A stretch of 55,300 bases of DNA from positions 1 through 55,300 of the forward strand of contig JBHELD010000035.1 of the NCBI GenBank assembly GCA_046263255.1, given 5' to 3'. Shown one piece after another: positions 1 through 7,229 of this stretch (positions are counted from its first letter, which is position 1; each line of letters opens with the position of its first letter). A program made the position numbers and the translations under genes. The notes beneath the pieces were generated by a model that was not told the origin of the DNA, searched no databases, and saw only the letters and a list, made by a program, of their open reading frames with translations. Origin of the DNA: JALZEG01 sp046263255. Its GTDB lineage: Bacteria > Actinomycetota > CADDZG01 > WHSQ01.

Positions 1-1
1 G

Positions 2-253
2 ATCCTCGCCGCCGACACGATCCTGTACCTCGACCGGGGTCGGATCGTCGAGCGTGGCTCCCACACCGAGCTCCTCGCGCGCGGCGGCGCCTACGCGGCG
101 CTGTACCACGAGCAGTTCTCCGACGGCCGCGTCGAGACGAGGTGCGAGGACGGCCTCGTCCTGGCCAGCGGCGAGGTCGTGAGCGCGGCGGAGAACGACC
201 GGTCGCCTCGACGAGCGGCCAAGGACGGGATCCGAGCAGAGGAGGCAGTGTGA
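2..253 (+). CDS. ABC exporter, C-terminal end (partial)
   Basis: Open reading frame entering from the left edge and stopping at TGA 251-253; 83 codons are visible. The start of the visible part (ILAADTILYLDRGRIVERGS, then HTELLARGGAYAALYHEQF) is the region just after the H-loop in the nucleotide-binding domain of MsbA/LmrA-type exporters, where a strand ending in L-D-x-G-x-I-V-E-x-G is followed by H-x-E-L-L and a Y-x-x-L-x-x-x-Q helix. A polar tail of about 40 residues follows. The substrate cannot be inferred. Its stop overlaps the GTG of the next gene (GTGTGA), so the two are probably co-transcribed. Confidence 0.85.
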   Translation: MLAADTILYLDRGRIVERGSHTELLARGGAYAALYHEQFSDGRVETRCEDGLVLASGEVVSAAENDRSPRRAAKDGIRAEEAV

Positions 254-1017
254 ACATCCGCGGGAAGGTCGCGCTCGTAACCGGGGGTGCTTCGGGGCTC
301 GGCGGCGCGACCGCGAAGGCGCTCCACGACGCCGGCGCGTCGGTCGTGATCGTCGACCTCGGCTCCTCCGAGGGCGAGGTCCGCGCGAAGGAGCTGGGGG
401 AGCGGGCTCGCTTCGCGGCGGCCGACGTCACGAACGAGACCGAGGTAGGGGCCGCGGTCGACCTCGCCGCGGGGGAGTTCGGCGGGCTCCACGTGCTCGT
501 CAACTGCGCCGGCGTCGGATGGCCGGGCCGCGTCCTGACGCGCGAGGGGAAGCCGACGGACCTCGAGCGCTTCGAGGCCGTCGTCCGGATCAACTTGATC
601 GGGACCTTCAACGCGATCCGCCTCGGGGCGGCACAGATGGCGTCGCAACAGCCGGAGGGCGAGGAGCGCGGCGTGATCGTGAACACCGCGAGCATCGCGG
701 CGTTCGACGGCCAGATCGGACAGGCGGCGTACGCCGCCTCCAAGGGGGGCGTGGCGGGGCTGACGCTGCCGGTGGCGAGGGACCTGGCCGGCAAGCTGAT
801 CCGTTGCGCCACGATCGCGCCCGGGATCTTCGACACGCCGATGCTGGCGGGCCTCCCGGAGGAGGCGAAGAGCAAGCTGGCCGAGAACGTCCCGCACCCC
901 CACCGGCTCGGGAACCCGGCGGAGTACGCGGCGCTCGTGAAGCACGTCGTCGAGAACCCGATGATCAACGGCGAGGTCATCCGCCTGGACGCGGGCCTCC
1001 GGATGCCCCCGCGGTAG
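250..1017 (+). CDS. Short-chain dehydrogenase/reductase, HSD17B10-like
   Basis: 255-residue cytosolic NAD(P)-dependent oxidoreductase. The Rossmann glycine motif TGGASGLGG is near residue 12, an acidic D at the end of the second strand suggests NAD, N-C-A-G lies mid-protein, and the catalytic S...YxxxK is seen as NTASIAAFDGQ...YAASK. The sequence with the insertion L-T-R-E-G-K-P and the ending NGEVIRLDAGLRM is typical of type 2 3-hydroxyacyl-CoA dehydrogenases, which oxidise 3-hydroxyacyl-CoA in fatty acid or branched amino acid breakdown. GTG 250 is chosen because it follows an AGAGGAGG ribosome site and opens directly into the Rossmann fold. The exact substrate is inferred, not shown. Confidence 0.85.
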   Translation: MNIRGKVALVTGGASGLGGATAKALHDAGASVVIVDLGSSEGEVRAKELGERARFAAADVTNETEVGAAVDLAAGEFGGLHVLVNCAGVGWPGRVLTREGKPTDLERFEAVVRINLIGTFNAIRLGAAQMASQQPEGEERGVIVNTASIAAFDGQIGQAAYAASKGGVAGLTLPVARDLAGKLIRCATIAPGIFDTPMLAGLPEEAKSKLAENVPHPHRLGNPAEYAALVKHVVENPMINGEVIRLDAGLRMPPR

Positions 1018-1053
1018 GGGCTGCCGCCGCTCCACGCCCCGTGTGCGGAACGA

Positions 1054-1070
1054 GTTGCGGTTTCCGCAAC
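1054..1070. terminator. Possible bidirectional hairpin terminator
   Basis: A perfect 7-bp inverted repeat, GTTGCGG, with a TTT loop, lies between two convergent genes: the SDR gene ending at 1017 and the minus-strand gene ending at 1125. There is no long T tract on either side, so intrinsic termination is only suggested. Confidence 0.4.
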
Positions 1071-1124
1071 CAATGCCCGCAGGGGACCGTACCCGTGACG
1101 ACCCCACGGGCAATAGAGGAGGCG

Positions 1125-1469
1125 CTAGTGGCTCTCGGCGGTGACCGGCTCTAGCGCCTGATGGTGCGGCTCCCCGTCGTCCGGCTCCGCCGAGTCGGGC
1201 GACGCGGAATCCGCCGCGGCGGGTGCCGACGCGGCCTGCGCCAGCTCCTTGTCGAGCTCGCGCCACTCCTTCTCGGCCCAGCGGAGCTTCTCGGTCGCCG
1301 AGGCGAGATCCAGGAAATGGACGGGGACTATCGAAGCCCGGGGGCGGAGGTAGGCGTCACCGATGAGAGCGTCTAGCTCCCTTCTGGCCGCCTGAAGCCT
1401 CTGTTGGATCTGCCGGAGCCGTTCGACCTGCTCGGCAGTGTAGCCGTGTGGCTGTACTCCCAGAACCAG
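1125..1469 (-). CDS. Small hypothetical protein, non-canonical start
   Basis: The minus strand carries a reading frame of about 114 codons ending at 1125. Its composition looks coded: an amphipathic helical stretch (AEQVERLRQIQQRLQAARRE), then a segment with D-L-A-S-A-T-E-K-L-R-W and a Pro/Ala/Asp tail. The upstream in-frame stop is followed by no ATG, GTG or TTG before the conserved-looking part. The best placed start is a CTG at 1469 or 1463, behind GGAAGGAG on the minus strand. Either a CTG start or a 5' frameshift is needed. I do not recognise a family. Confidence 0.35.
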   Translation of the reverse strand: MVLGVQPHGYTAEQVERLRQIQQRLQAARRELDALIGDAYLRPRASIVPVHFLDLASATEKLRWAEKEWRELDKELAQAASAPAAADSASPDSAEPDDGEPHHQALEPVTAESH

Positions 1470-1627
1470 GCTCCTTCCTGAACCAGACCGAGGCTCGGCG
1501 GTTCACGATCCAGAGTACATCGCCCTTCAATCGAGGCACAAGCGCACGAAGCATTCACGGCTCCCACGCCTGGGGCGCCGCGCGGACCTCCCGCCCACCG
1601 CCCGCCGGGGGCCGTATCCTGCCCGCG

Positions 1628-3010
1628 ATGCTAGCCGAGGAGACCGTCAAGAAAGTCCTCTCCGCCGCGCTTGCGGCGGGCGGCGACTTCGCCGAGCTGT
1701 TCGTGGAGGACCGGTCGTCGACGGCCCTGCGCCTCGAGGACCGGCGGGTCGAGGACGTGGCGTCCGGGCGGGACTCGGGCGCAGGCGTCCGGGTCGTCGT
1801 CGGGGAGCGCTCCTCCTACGCCTACACGAACCTCCTGACGGAAGAGGGCCTGGCCGAGGCCGCGCGGGCGGCCCGGGCGGGGCTCGCCGGCGAGGCGGGA
1901 GCCGTCGCCGGCCTCAACCGGACGGCGCCCCCGGTCCGGCACCCGGTCCGGATCCCTCCGGAGGACGTCGGGGCAGCCGACAAGGTGGAGGCCCTTCGGG
2001 CCGCGGACGACTCCGCCCGCTCGGCCGGGAGCGAGGTCCGCCAGGTCGTCGCCTCGTACGCCGACGTGCGCCAGAGGGTGATGGTTGCTTCGTCCGACGG
2101 CCGCATCGCGGAGGACGACCGCACCCGCGTCCGCTTCGTCTGCCAGGTCGTCGCCGCGCGGGACGGGCAGATCGCGACCGGGTTCCGGGCGCCCGGGCAC
2201 TCGGGGGGATTCGAGCTCCTCGAGGCTTTCCCGGCGGCCGAGATCGCGGCGGTCGCGGCCGAGAAGGCGCTCACGATGCTCGACGCACGGCCCTCGCCCG
2301 CCGGCGAGCTCCCGGTCGTGCTGGCGCCCGGGGCGGGAGGCGTCCTGATCCACGAGGCGTGTGGCCACGGCCTGGAGGCCGACACGCTCGTGAAGAACGC
2401 GAGCGTCTACGCGAACCGGGAGGGCGAGAGGTTCGGCTCGGACGACGTGACGATCGTCGACGACGGGTCCGACGTCGGCGCGTGGGGCTCGATCGGGGTG
2501 GACGACGAGGGGACGCCGGCGCAGCGAACGGTGCTGTTCGACAGGGGGATCCTGACCGGCCACCTCAGCGACCGCCTCTCCGCCGGCAAGATCGGGCATC
2601 CCCCGACCGGCAACGGCCGCCGCCAGTCCTATGCGCACCTGCCGATCGTCCGGATGACGAACACGTACCTGCTTCCCGGCCCCGACGACCCCGACGAGAT
2701 CGTCCGCTCGGTGACGCGCGGCGTCTACGCGGCGAGCTTCGCGGGCGGCGAGGTGAACCCCGCCACCGGCAACTTCGTATTCGGGATGTCGGAGGCGTTC
2801 ATGATCGAGGACGGGAGGATCTCGTACCCGATCAAGGGCGCGCAGCTGATCGGCAACGGCCCGAAGGTCCTGAACGTGATCGAGGCGGTCGCCGCCGACT
2901 TCGACCGCTGGGAGGGCGTGTGCGGCAAGGACGGCCAGCACGCCCCGGTGACGAACGGGATGCCGACGGTGCTCCTCGGGACGATGACCGTGGGCGGGAC
3001 GGAGGCCTAG
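1628..3010 (+). CDS. tldD: Metalloprotease TldD
   Basis: 460-residue TldD, the zinc-bearing subunit of the TldD/TldE heterodimeric protease, which degrades unfolded peptides and in several bacteria trims leader peptides of modified peptides. The signature HEACGHGLEAD (HExxxH) lies near residue 240, followed by the GxxGxxD-type region and the MTNTYLLPG segment of this family. Length matches the usual 450-480. ATG 1628 is preferred over in-frame upstream codons because homology starts directly there. The stop is adjacent to the ATG of tldE, so the two form an operon. Given the peptide pathway at 41-51 kb, a role in leader removal is conceivable but purely inferred. Confidence 0.93.
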   Translation: MLAEETVKKVLSAALAAGGDFAELFVEDRSSTALRLEDRRVEDVASGRDSGAGVRVVVGERSSYAYTNLLTEEGLAEAARAARAGLAGEAGAVAGLNRTAPPVRHPVRIPPEDVGAADKVEALRAADDSARSAGSEVRQVVASYADVRQRVMVASSDGRIAEDDRTRVRFVCQVVAARDGQIATGFRAPGHSGGFELLEAFPAAEIAAVAAEKALTMLDARPSPAGELPVVLAPGAGGVLIHEACGHGLEADTLVKNASVYANREGERFGSDDVTIVDDGSDVGAWGSIGVDDEGTPAQRTVLFDRGILTGHLSDRLSAGKIGHPPTGNGRRQSYAHLPIVRMTNTYLLPGPDDPDEIVRSVTRGVYAASFAGGEVNPATGNFVFGMSEAFMIEDGRISYPIKGAQLIGNGPKVLNVIEAVAADFDRWEGVCGKDGQHAPVTNGMPTVLLGTMTVGGTEA

Positions 3011-4360
3011 ATGGCGGAGCTCCTCGACCTCGCGCGGTCGATCGCGGAGCGGGCCCTCAAGGACGAGCGGGTCGAGGCGTACGTTACCCACGAACGTGAG
3101 CTCTACGTGAAGGCGTACGAGGGCGAGGTCGAGGCGACCTCGTCGGCGGAGCCGCGCGGAGGGGGAGTGCGCCTGATCTCCGGCGGGCGGGTCGGCTTCG
3201 CCTACACGACCGACCTCACCCGCGAGGGCCTCGCGGACGTCGTCGGCCGCGCGCGCGACAACGCGGCGAGCGCGACGCCGGACGACGCCGCGGGGCTGGT
3301 CGACGCGTGGGCCGAGCCGCCGGAGGACGTGCCGGGGCTGGTCGACGAGCAGAGCGCGAGGACGGGTCCCGACGCGAAGGCAGCGTTCGCGGTGGAGCTC
3401 GAGCAGGCGACGCGCGCGGCCGATCCGCGGATCCGCACGGAGGAGGCGATCTACTCCGACTCGGACGCTCAGGTCGCGATCGCGACGTCGACCGGGGTCG
3501 AGGGGCAGTATCGCCGGACCGACGCGTGGTGCTACTCGGTCGCGATCGCGGAGGACGGCGACGACACGCAGGTCGCGTTCGAGTTCGACCTCGCCCGCGG
3601 CCTGGGCTCCCTCGACGCCGAGGCGGTCGCTCGGCGGGCCGCCGACCGAGCGCTCTCGATCCTCGGAGCGACGCGGATCCCGTCGGCGCGCATGCCCGTC
3701 GTCTTCGACCCGTACACGTCGGGCCAGTTCCTCGGCGTGCTCGCAAGCGCTCTGACGGGTGAGGCCGTGCAGAAGGGGCGGTCGCTGTTCGCCGGCAAGA
3801 TCGGAGAGACCGTGGCGGCGGAATCGCTGACGCTCGTCGACGACGGACGCGTCGCCGGCGCGCCGGGCTCGGCCCCCTGGGACGCGGAGGGCACGCCGAC
3901 CCGCCGCACGCCGGTGATCGAAGCCGGGACGTTGCGCTCCTTTCTCTACGACGTGACGAGCGCGCGGCGCGAGGGCCGCGCGTCCACCGGCAACGCGTCG
4001 CGGTCCGGGTTCAAGTCGGCGCCGCACGCCGCGCCGACAAACCTCGCGTTCGACTCCACCGGCGAGGACCGCGGCGAGATCCTTCGCAACGCCGGAAGGG
4101 CTCTGCTCGTGCAGGACTTCCACGGCGTCCACTCGGGCGCGAACCCGATCTCCGGCGACTTCTCCGTGGGCGTCACCGGGAGGCTGATCGAGAACGGCGA
4201 GCCGACCCGGCCGGTCCGCGAGGTGACGATCGCGGCGCCGATGCTCGACATCCTGGCGCGCATTGCCGCGGTCGGGACCGACCGCCGGTGGCTGCCGTTC
4301 GGCGGCTCCTACGGAGGAGCGACGACGCTCGTGTCCGAGATGACGGTCGCGGGGGCCTAG
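3011..4360 (+). CDS. pmbA: TldE/PmbA protease subunit
   Basis: 449-residue partner of TldD. It shares the fold but lacks HExxxH, as expected for TldE. Recognisable features are the N-terminal VEAYVTHERELYVKAYEGEV strand region, the central VVFDPYTSGQFLGVLASAL segment, and the C-terminal SGDFSVGVTGRLIENGE, which matches the PmbA pattern. ATG 3011 directly follows the tldD stop with no spacer. Its stop overlaps that of uppP on the opposite strand by four bases. PmbA/TldE is known for microcin B17 maturation and CcdA degradation in E. coli. Confidence 0.92.
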   Translation: MAELLDLARSIAERALKDERVEAYVTHERELYVKAYEGEVEATSSAEPRGGGVRLISGGRVGFAYTTDLTREGLADVVGRARDNAASATPDDAAGLVDAWAEPPEDVPGLVDEQSARTGPDAKAAFAVELEQATRAADPRIRTEEAIYSDSDAQVAIATSTGVEGQYRRTDAWCYSVAIAEDGDDTQVAFEFDLARGLGSLDAEAVARRAADRALSILGATRIPSARMPVVFDPYTSGQFLGVLASALTGEAVQKGRSLFAGKIGETVAAESLTLVDDGRVAGAPGSAPWDAEGTPTRRTPVIEAGTLRSFLYDVTSARREGRASTGNASRSGFKSAPHAAPTNLAFDSTGEDRGEILRNAGRALLVQDFHGVHSGANPISGDFSVGVTGRLIENGEPTRPVREVTIAAPMLDILARIAAVGTDRRWLPFGGSYGGATTLVSEMTVAGA

Positions 4361-5160
4361 ACGGCGAGGTAGAAGAGGACGCCTGCGACGACGCAGTACG
4401 CGGCGAAGGGATAGAGCGAGCGCGTCTTCAGGTACTTGATGAGGATCGCGATCGCCGCGTACGACGTCACGAGCGACGCGGCGAACCCCGCCAGGCCCGC
4501 CCCGAACCCGAGCGATCCTTCGAGGTCTGGCACCTTCACGACGGCGGCCCCGGCCAGCGCCGGGATCGCGAGCAGGAACGCGAAGCGGGCCGCGTCCTCC
4601 CTCTTCGTCGCGACCGCGAGCCCCGCAGCGATCGTCGCGCCGGACCGGGAGATCCCGGGCAGGATCGAGACCGCCTGCGCGACGCCGACGAGCCCCGCGT
4701 CGCCCGCGTTGAGATCGACCATCGTCCGGAGGCGGCGGCCGGTCTCGGCGCGCCGCCTCTCGTGGAAGGTGAGCGCCTGCTCGCCCGCGACGAGGATCAC
4801 CGCCGTGGCCACGAGCTGCAGCGCCGATGCCTCGGCGTCCTCGAACGTGCCCTCGAAGTAGTCGCCGAGGACGACACCTGCGACCGCCGCCGGGATCGTC
4901 CCGAGCGCGAGGAGCCTCGCGAGCCGCCGGGCGCCGGCGTCGCCCGCCAGCGAGCCGCGGACGAGGTCGACCAGGTCGCCCGAGAAGTACGCGAGCAGGG
5001 CGATCAGCGACGCGACGTGCAGCAGGACGTCGAACGCGAGCCCGGGAGGATCCCACCCGAGGGCTTCGGGGACCAGCACGAGGTGACCCGACGACGAGAT
5101 CGGGACGAACTCCGTGAGGCCCTGCACCGCGCCCAGGACGAGGGCTTCGAGAACCGGCAC
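4357..5160 (-). CDS. uppP: Undecaprenyl-diphosphatase UppP/BacA
   Basis: 267-residue integral membrane phosphatase that recycles undecaprenyl pyrophosphate to undecaprenyl phosphate for peptidoglycan and other envelope polymers. The two family signatures are present: QGLTEFVPISSSGHLVL near the N terminus, with the catalytic Glu and Ser-rich loop, and PGISRSGATIAAGL near residue 165. Multiple hydrophobic segments fit the usual six to eight helices. It is encoded convergently to pmbA with a 4-bp stop overlap and divergently from the exported protein gene at 5307. High expression of this family confers bacitracin tolerance. Confidence 0.95.
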   Translation of the reverse strand: MPVLEALVLGAVQGLTEFVPISSSGHLVLVPEALGWDPPGLAFDVLLHVASLIALLAYFSGDLVDLVRGSLAGDAGARRLARLLALGTIPAAVAGVVLGDYFEGTFEDAEASALQLVATAVILVAGEQALTFHERRRAETGRRLRTMVDLNAGDAGLVGVAQAVSILPGISRSGATIAAGLAVATKREDAARFAFLLAIPALAGAAVVKVPDLEGSLGFGAGLAGFAASLVTSYAAIAILIKYLKTRSLYPFAAYCVVAGVLFYLAV

Positions 5161-5306
5161 GGGCCGGGACTATAGCGGGAGGAGGGGCCGTGTCCGGCTT
5201 GTCCCGTTACGTCCGTAGAGGAATACACGTAACCAGAGCGAACCATGCAACAGGACGCCGCACGCCGGCGACGTGTTTCCCGTCACCCCACTACGGAGGT
5301 AGCGAC

Positions 5307-6011
5307 ATGAGGAAAAGGGCTCTTGCGATCGGTGGGGTCGCCACCGCGCTGACCATGCTGGCCGGCGTCGCCTACGCCGACTTCTCGCCGGCGTTCGACC
5401 TGACGCTCTCGGATACGAAGATCAACGCGAACCCGAACTTCGACATCCACCTCGAGTTCGACGAGAACGACGAGGAGATCCGGAACTTCAAGATGACGAT
5501 CCCCAAGGGCTACGTCATCGCGGGTGACGAGGACGTCCCCGAGGAGCCGTTCATCCCCGGCCGCCAGGAGCGGTCGGGCGCCGACATCGGCGGCGGCACG
5601 GTCACGATCGCCGCGGGCCCCGACTGCCGGCCCGGTCCGGAGGGCGGTATCCCGGTGAAGCAGAACGTCACGATCCAGGCCGAGATCTACGAGCGCTCCC
5701 GCACCGAGGAGGAGGCGGACGCCGGCGTCCACGCAGTCTGGTTCCTCGACCTCGAGCCGGCCAACCGGGTGCGTCTCCTCGTTACGGGCAGCCCCCTGAC
5801 GGGCTGGGTCGTCGAGGGCGCCCCGACGCCGAGCGACAACACCTGCAACCCGCTGGTCGTCGACCTGACGATCGAAGGCAAGACCCCGGACGGGGTTCCC
5901 GTGATCACGAACCCGGCCAAGCCGGGCAAGGCGAAGTTCACGGCACAGATCGAGAGCCAGGACTCTCCCGCGATCGCGGCGTTCACCGAGGTCTTCAAGA
6001 TCACGAAGTAA
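5307..6011 (+). CDS. Exported protein, unknown function
   Basis: 234 residues beginning with a Sec signal peptide (KRALAIGG...AGVAYA, probable cleavage after AYA near residue 24). The mature part is acidic and beta-rich in composition, with two cysteines far apart that could form one disulfide. It starts with DFSPAFDLTLSDTKINANP, resembling extracellular immunoglobulin-like domains, but no named family is recognised. ATG 5307 follows a GGAGG site by about seven bases; the in-frame upstream extension lacks a signal sequence and is disfavoured. A strong terminator follows. Confidence 0.75.
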   Translation: MRKRALAIGGVATALTMLAGVAYADFSPAFDLTLSDTKINANPNFDIHLEFDENDEEIRNFKMTIPKGYVIAGDEDVPEEPFIPGRQERSGADIGGGTVTIAAGPDCRPGPEGGIPVKQNVTIQAEIYERSRTEEEADAGVHAVWFLDLEPANRVRLLVTGSPLTGWVVEGAPTPSDNTCNPLVVDLTIEGKTPDGVPVITNPAKPGKAKFTAQIESQDSPAIAAFTEVFKITK

Positions 6012-6024
6012 CGTACGGCTCCGC

Positions 6025-6060
6025 GACAAAGCCCCCGGGGGGTCTCCCGGGGGCTTTGTC
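6025..6060. terminator. Strong bidirectional terminator
   Basis: A perfect 15-bp inverted repeat (GACAAAGCCCCCGGG) with a six-base loop lies between the exported protein gene and mtnP, which converge here. The outer AAAG/CTTT arms give a short T run on both strands, so the hairpin can serve both genes. Confidence 0.85.
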
Positions 6061-6067
6061 ATGCGGC

Positions 6068-6859
6068 CTACTCGATGCGCGCGCCCTGCAGCGCCGTGCT
6101 GCAGAGGCAGCTCCTGTCCGGCGGGATCTTCGGCGCCATCGAGAACAGCAGCCGCCGCAGCTTGTCGTTGTTCGCGTTGAACACCTCGAGCACGGCCTCG
6201 TGGCTGACCGGCTCCTCCTGGCCGGCGACGCCGACGTCGTAGTCGGTGATCAGCGAGATGTTCACGTAGCAGATCTCGAGCTCGCGGGCGAGGTACGCCT
6301 CGGGGTATTGCGTCATGTTGATCACCTGCCAGCCCGCGTCCTGGAACCACTTCGACTCCGCGCACGTCGAGAAGCGCGGGCCCTCGACCGTGACGACCGT
6401 TCCCCGCTCGTGGACCGCGATCCCCTCGGCCCGCGCGGTCTCGATCGCGAGCGCGCGCAGCTCGGGGCAGTAGGGGTCGGCGAACGAGACGTGGGTCGTG
6501 ACGGGACCGTCGTAGAACGTGTCGCGCCGTCCGGTCGTGCGGTCGACGAGCTGGTCGCAGACGACGAACTCACCGGGCCTCACGTCGCGCCGGAGCGACC
6601 CGGCGGCGCACGGGCCGATGATCCTCGTCACGCCCAGCTCCTTCAGCGCCCACACGTTCGCGCGGTAGTTGATCTTGTGCGGCGGCAGCTCGTGCTTCAC
6701 GCCGTGCCGGGGGAGGAACGCGACGTCGACGCCGCCGACGGATCCGATCGACACCGGCGCGGAAGGCGCGCCGAACGGCGTGTCGACGTCCTCGCGGCGG
6801 ACGTCGTCGAGCAGGCTGTAGAACCCGGACCCTCCGAAGATCCCGATGGACGCCGTCAC
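6068..6859 (-). CDS. mtnP: S-methyl-5'-thioadenosine phosphorylase
   Basis: 263-residue trimeric nucleoside phosphorylase family 2 enzyme that splits methylthioadenosine with phosphate to adenine and 5-methylthioribose-1-phosphate in methionine salvage. Diagnostic segments are IGIFGGSGFYSLL at the N terminus, the PRHGVKHELPPHKINYRAN phosphate/ribose loop, and the base-pocket region INMTQYPEAYLARE with Thr before Gln and Pro. The C-terminal CLC pair is common in MtnP. GTG 6859 is used because it overlaps the fmdB-like stop as GTGA and opens exactly at the family start. A related 6-oxopurine phosphorylase activity cannot be excluded. Confidence 0.9.
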   Translation of the reverse strand: MTASIGIFGGSGFYSLLDDVRREDVDTPFGAPSAPVSIGSVGGVDVAFLPRHGVKHELPPHKINYRANVWALKELGVTRIIGPCAAGSLRRDVRPGEFVVCDQLVDRTTGRRDTFYDGPVTTHVSFADPYCPELRALAIETARAEGIAVHERGTVVTVEGPRFSTCAESKWFQDAGWQVINMTQYPEAYLARELEICYVNISLITDYDVGVAGQEEPVSHEAVLEVFNANNDKLRRLLFSMAPKIPPDRSCLCSTALQGARIE

Positions 6860-7155
6860 GCCGACTTCTCCGTCTTCGTCTCTTTCTTCGCGGCCGGCTT
6901 CTGATCCGGCTTCGCGGCAGGAGCCGTATCGCCCTTCGTCGCGCCGGCTTTGTCGCCCGGCGCCGCCTGCTTCGCGGCTCCCTTCGCATCGGTCGAGTAG
7001 AAGCCCGATCCCTTGAACACGATCCCGACGGGGGAGAACAGCTTCCTCAGCTGTCCGCCGCAGTGGGCGCACTCCTCGAGCGGAGGGTCGTCGAAGCCCT
7101 GCTTCGCCTCGGTCCGTTCCCCGCAGCTGGTGCAGGCGTATTCGTAGATGGGCAT
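6856..7155 (-). CDS. FmdB-family zinc-ribbon protein
   Basis: 99 residues. The first about 45 form the FmdB/CxxC_CxxC_SSSS zinc ribbon: MPIYEYACTSCGERTEAKQ, then CAHCGGQLRKLF and SPVGIVFKGSGFYSTD. The rest is a low-complexity Ala/Lys/Pro/Thr tail, usual for this family. FmdB proteins are small putative regulators; their function is unsettled. The gene is upstream of and translationally coupled to mtnP (GTGA overlap). Confidence 0.88.
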   Translation of the reverse strand: MPIYEYACTSCGERTEAKQGFDDPPLEECAHCGGQLRKLFSPVGIVFKGSGFYSTDAKGAAKQAAPGDKAGATKGDTAPAAKPDQKPAAKKETKTEKSA

Positions 7156-7229
7156 GCCGGGATCATCGCATTAAACTCGATGGGTCGAAGCGCCGAGAGA
7201 TGCGTCCAAAGGGGGAAAGGAATACCTCG

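Noticed and set aside
91..1266. A 391-codon minus-strand frame
   Set aside because: Low-complexity Arg/Ala/Pro composition opposite the SDR gene; no domain.
1631..5056. A 1141-codon open frame on the minus strand
   Set aside because: It is the arginine-rich antisense shadow of tldD, tldE and uppP, common in very GC-rich DNA; the plus-strand proteins and uppP are clear homologues.
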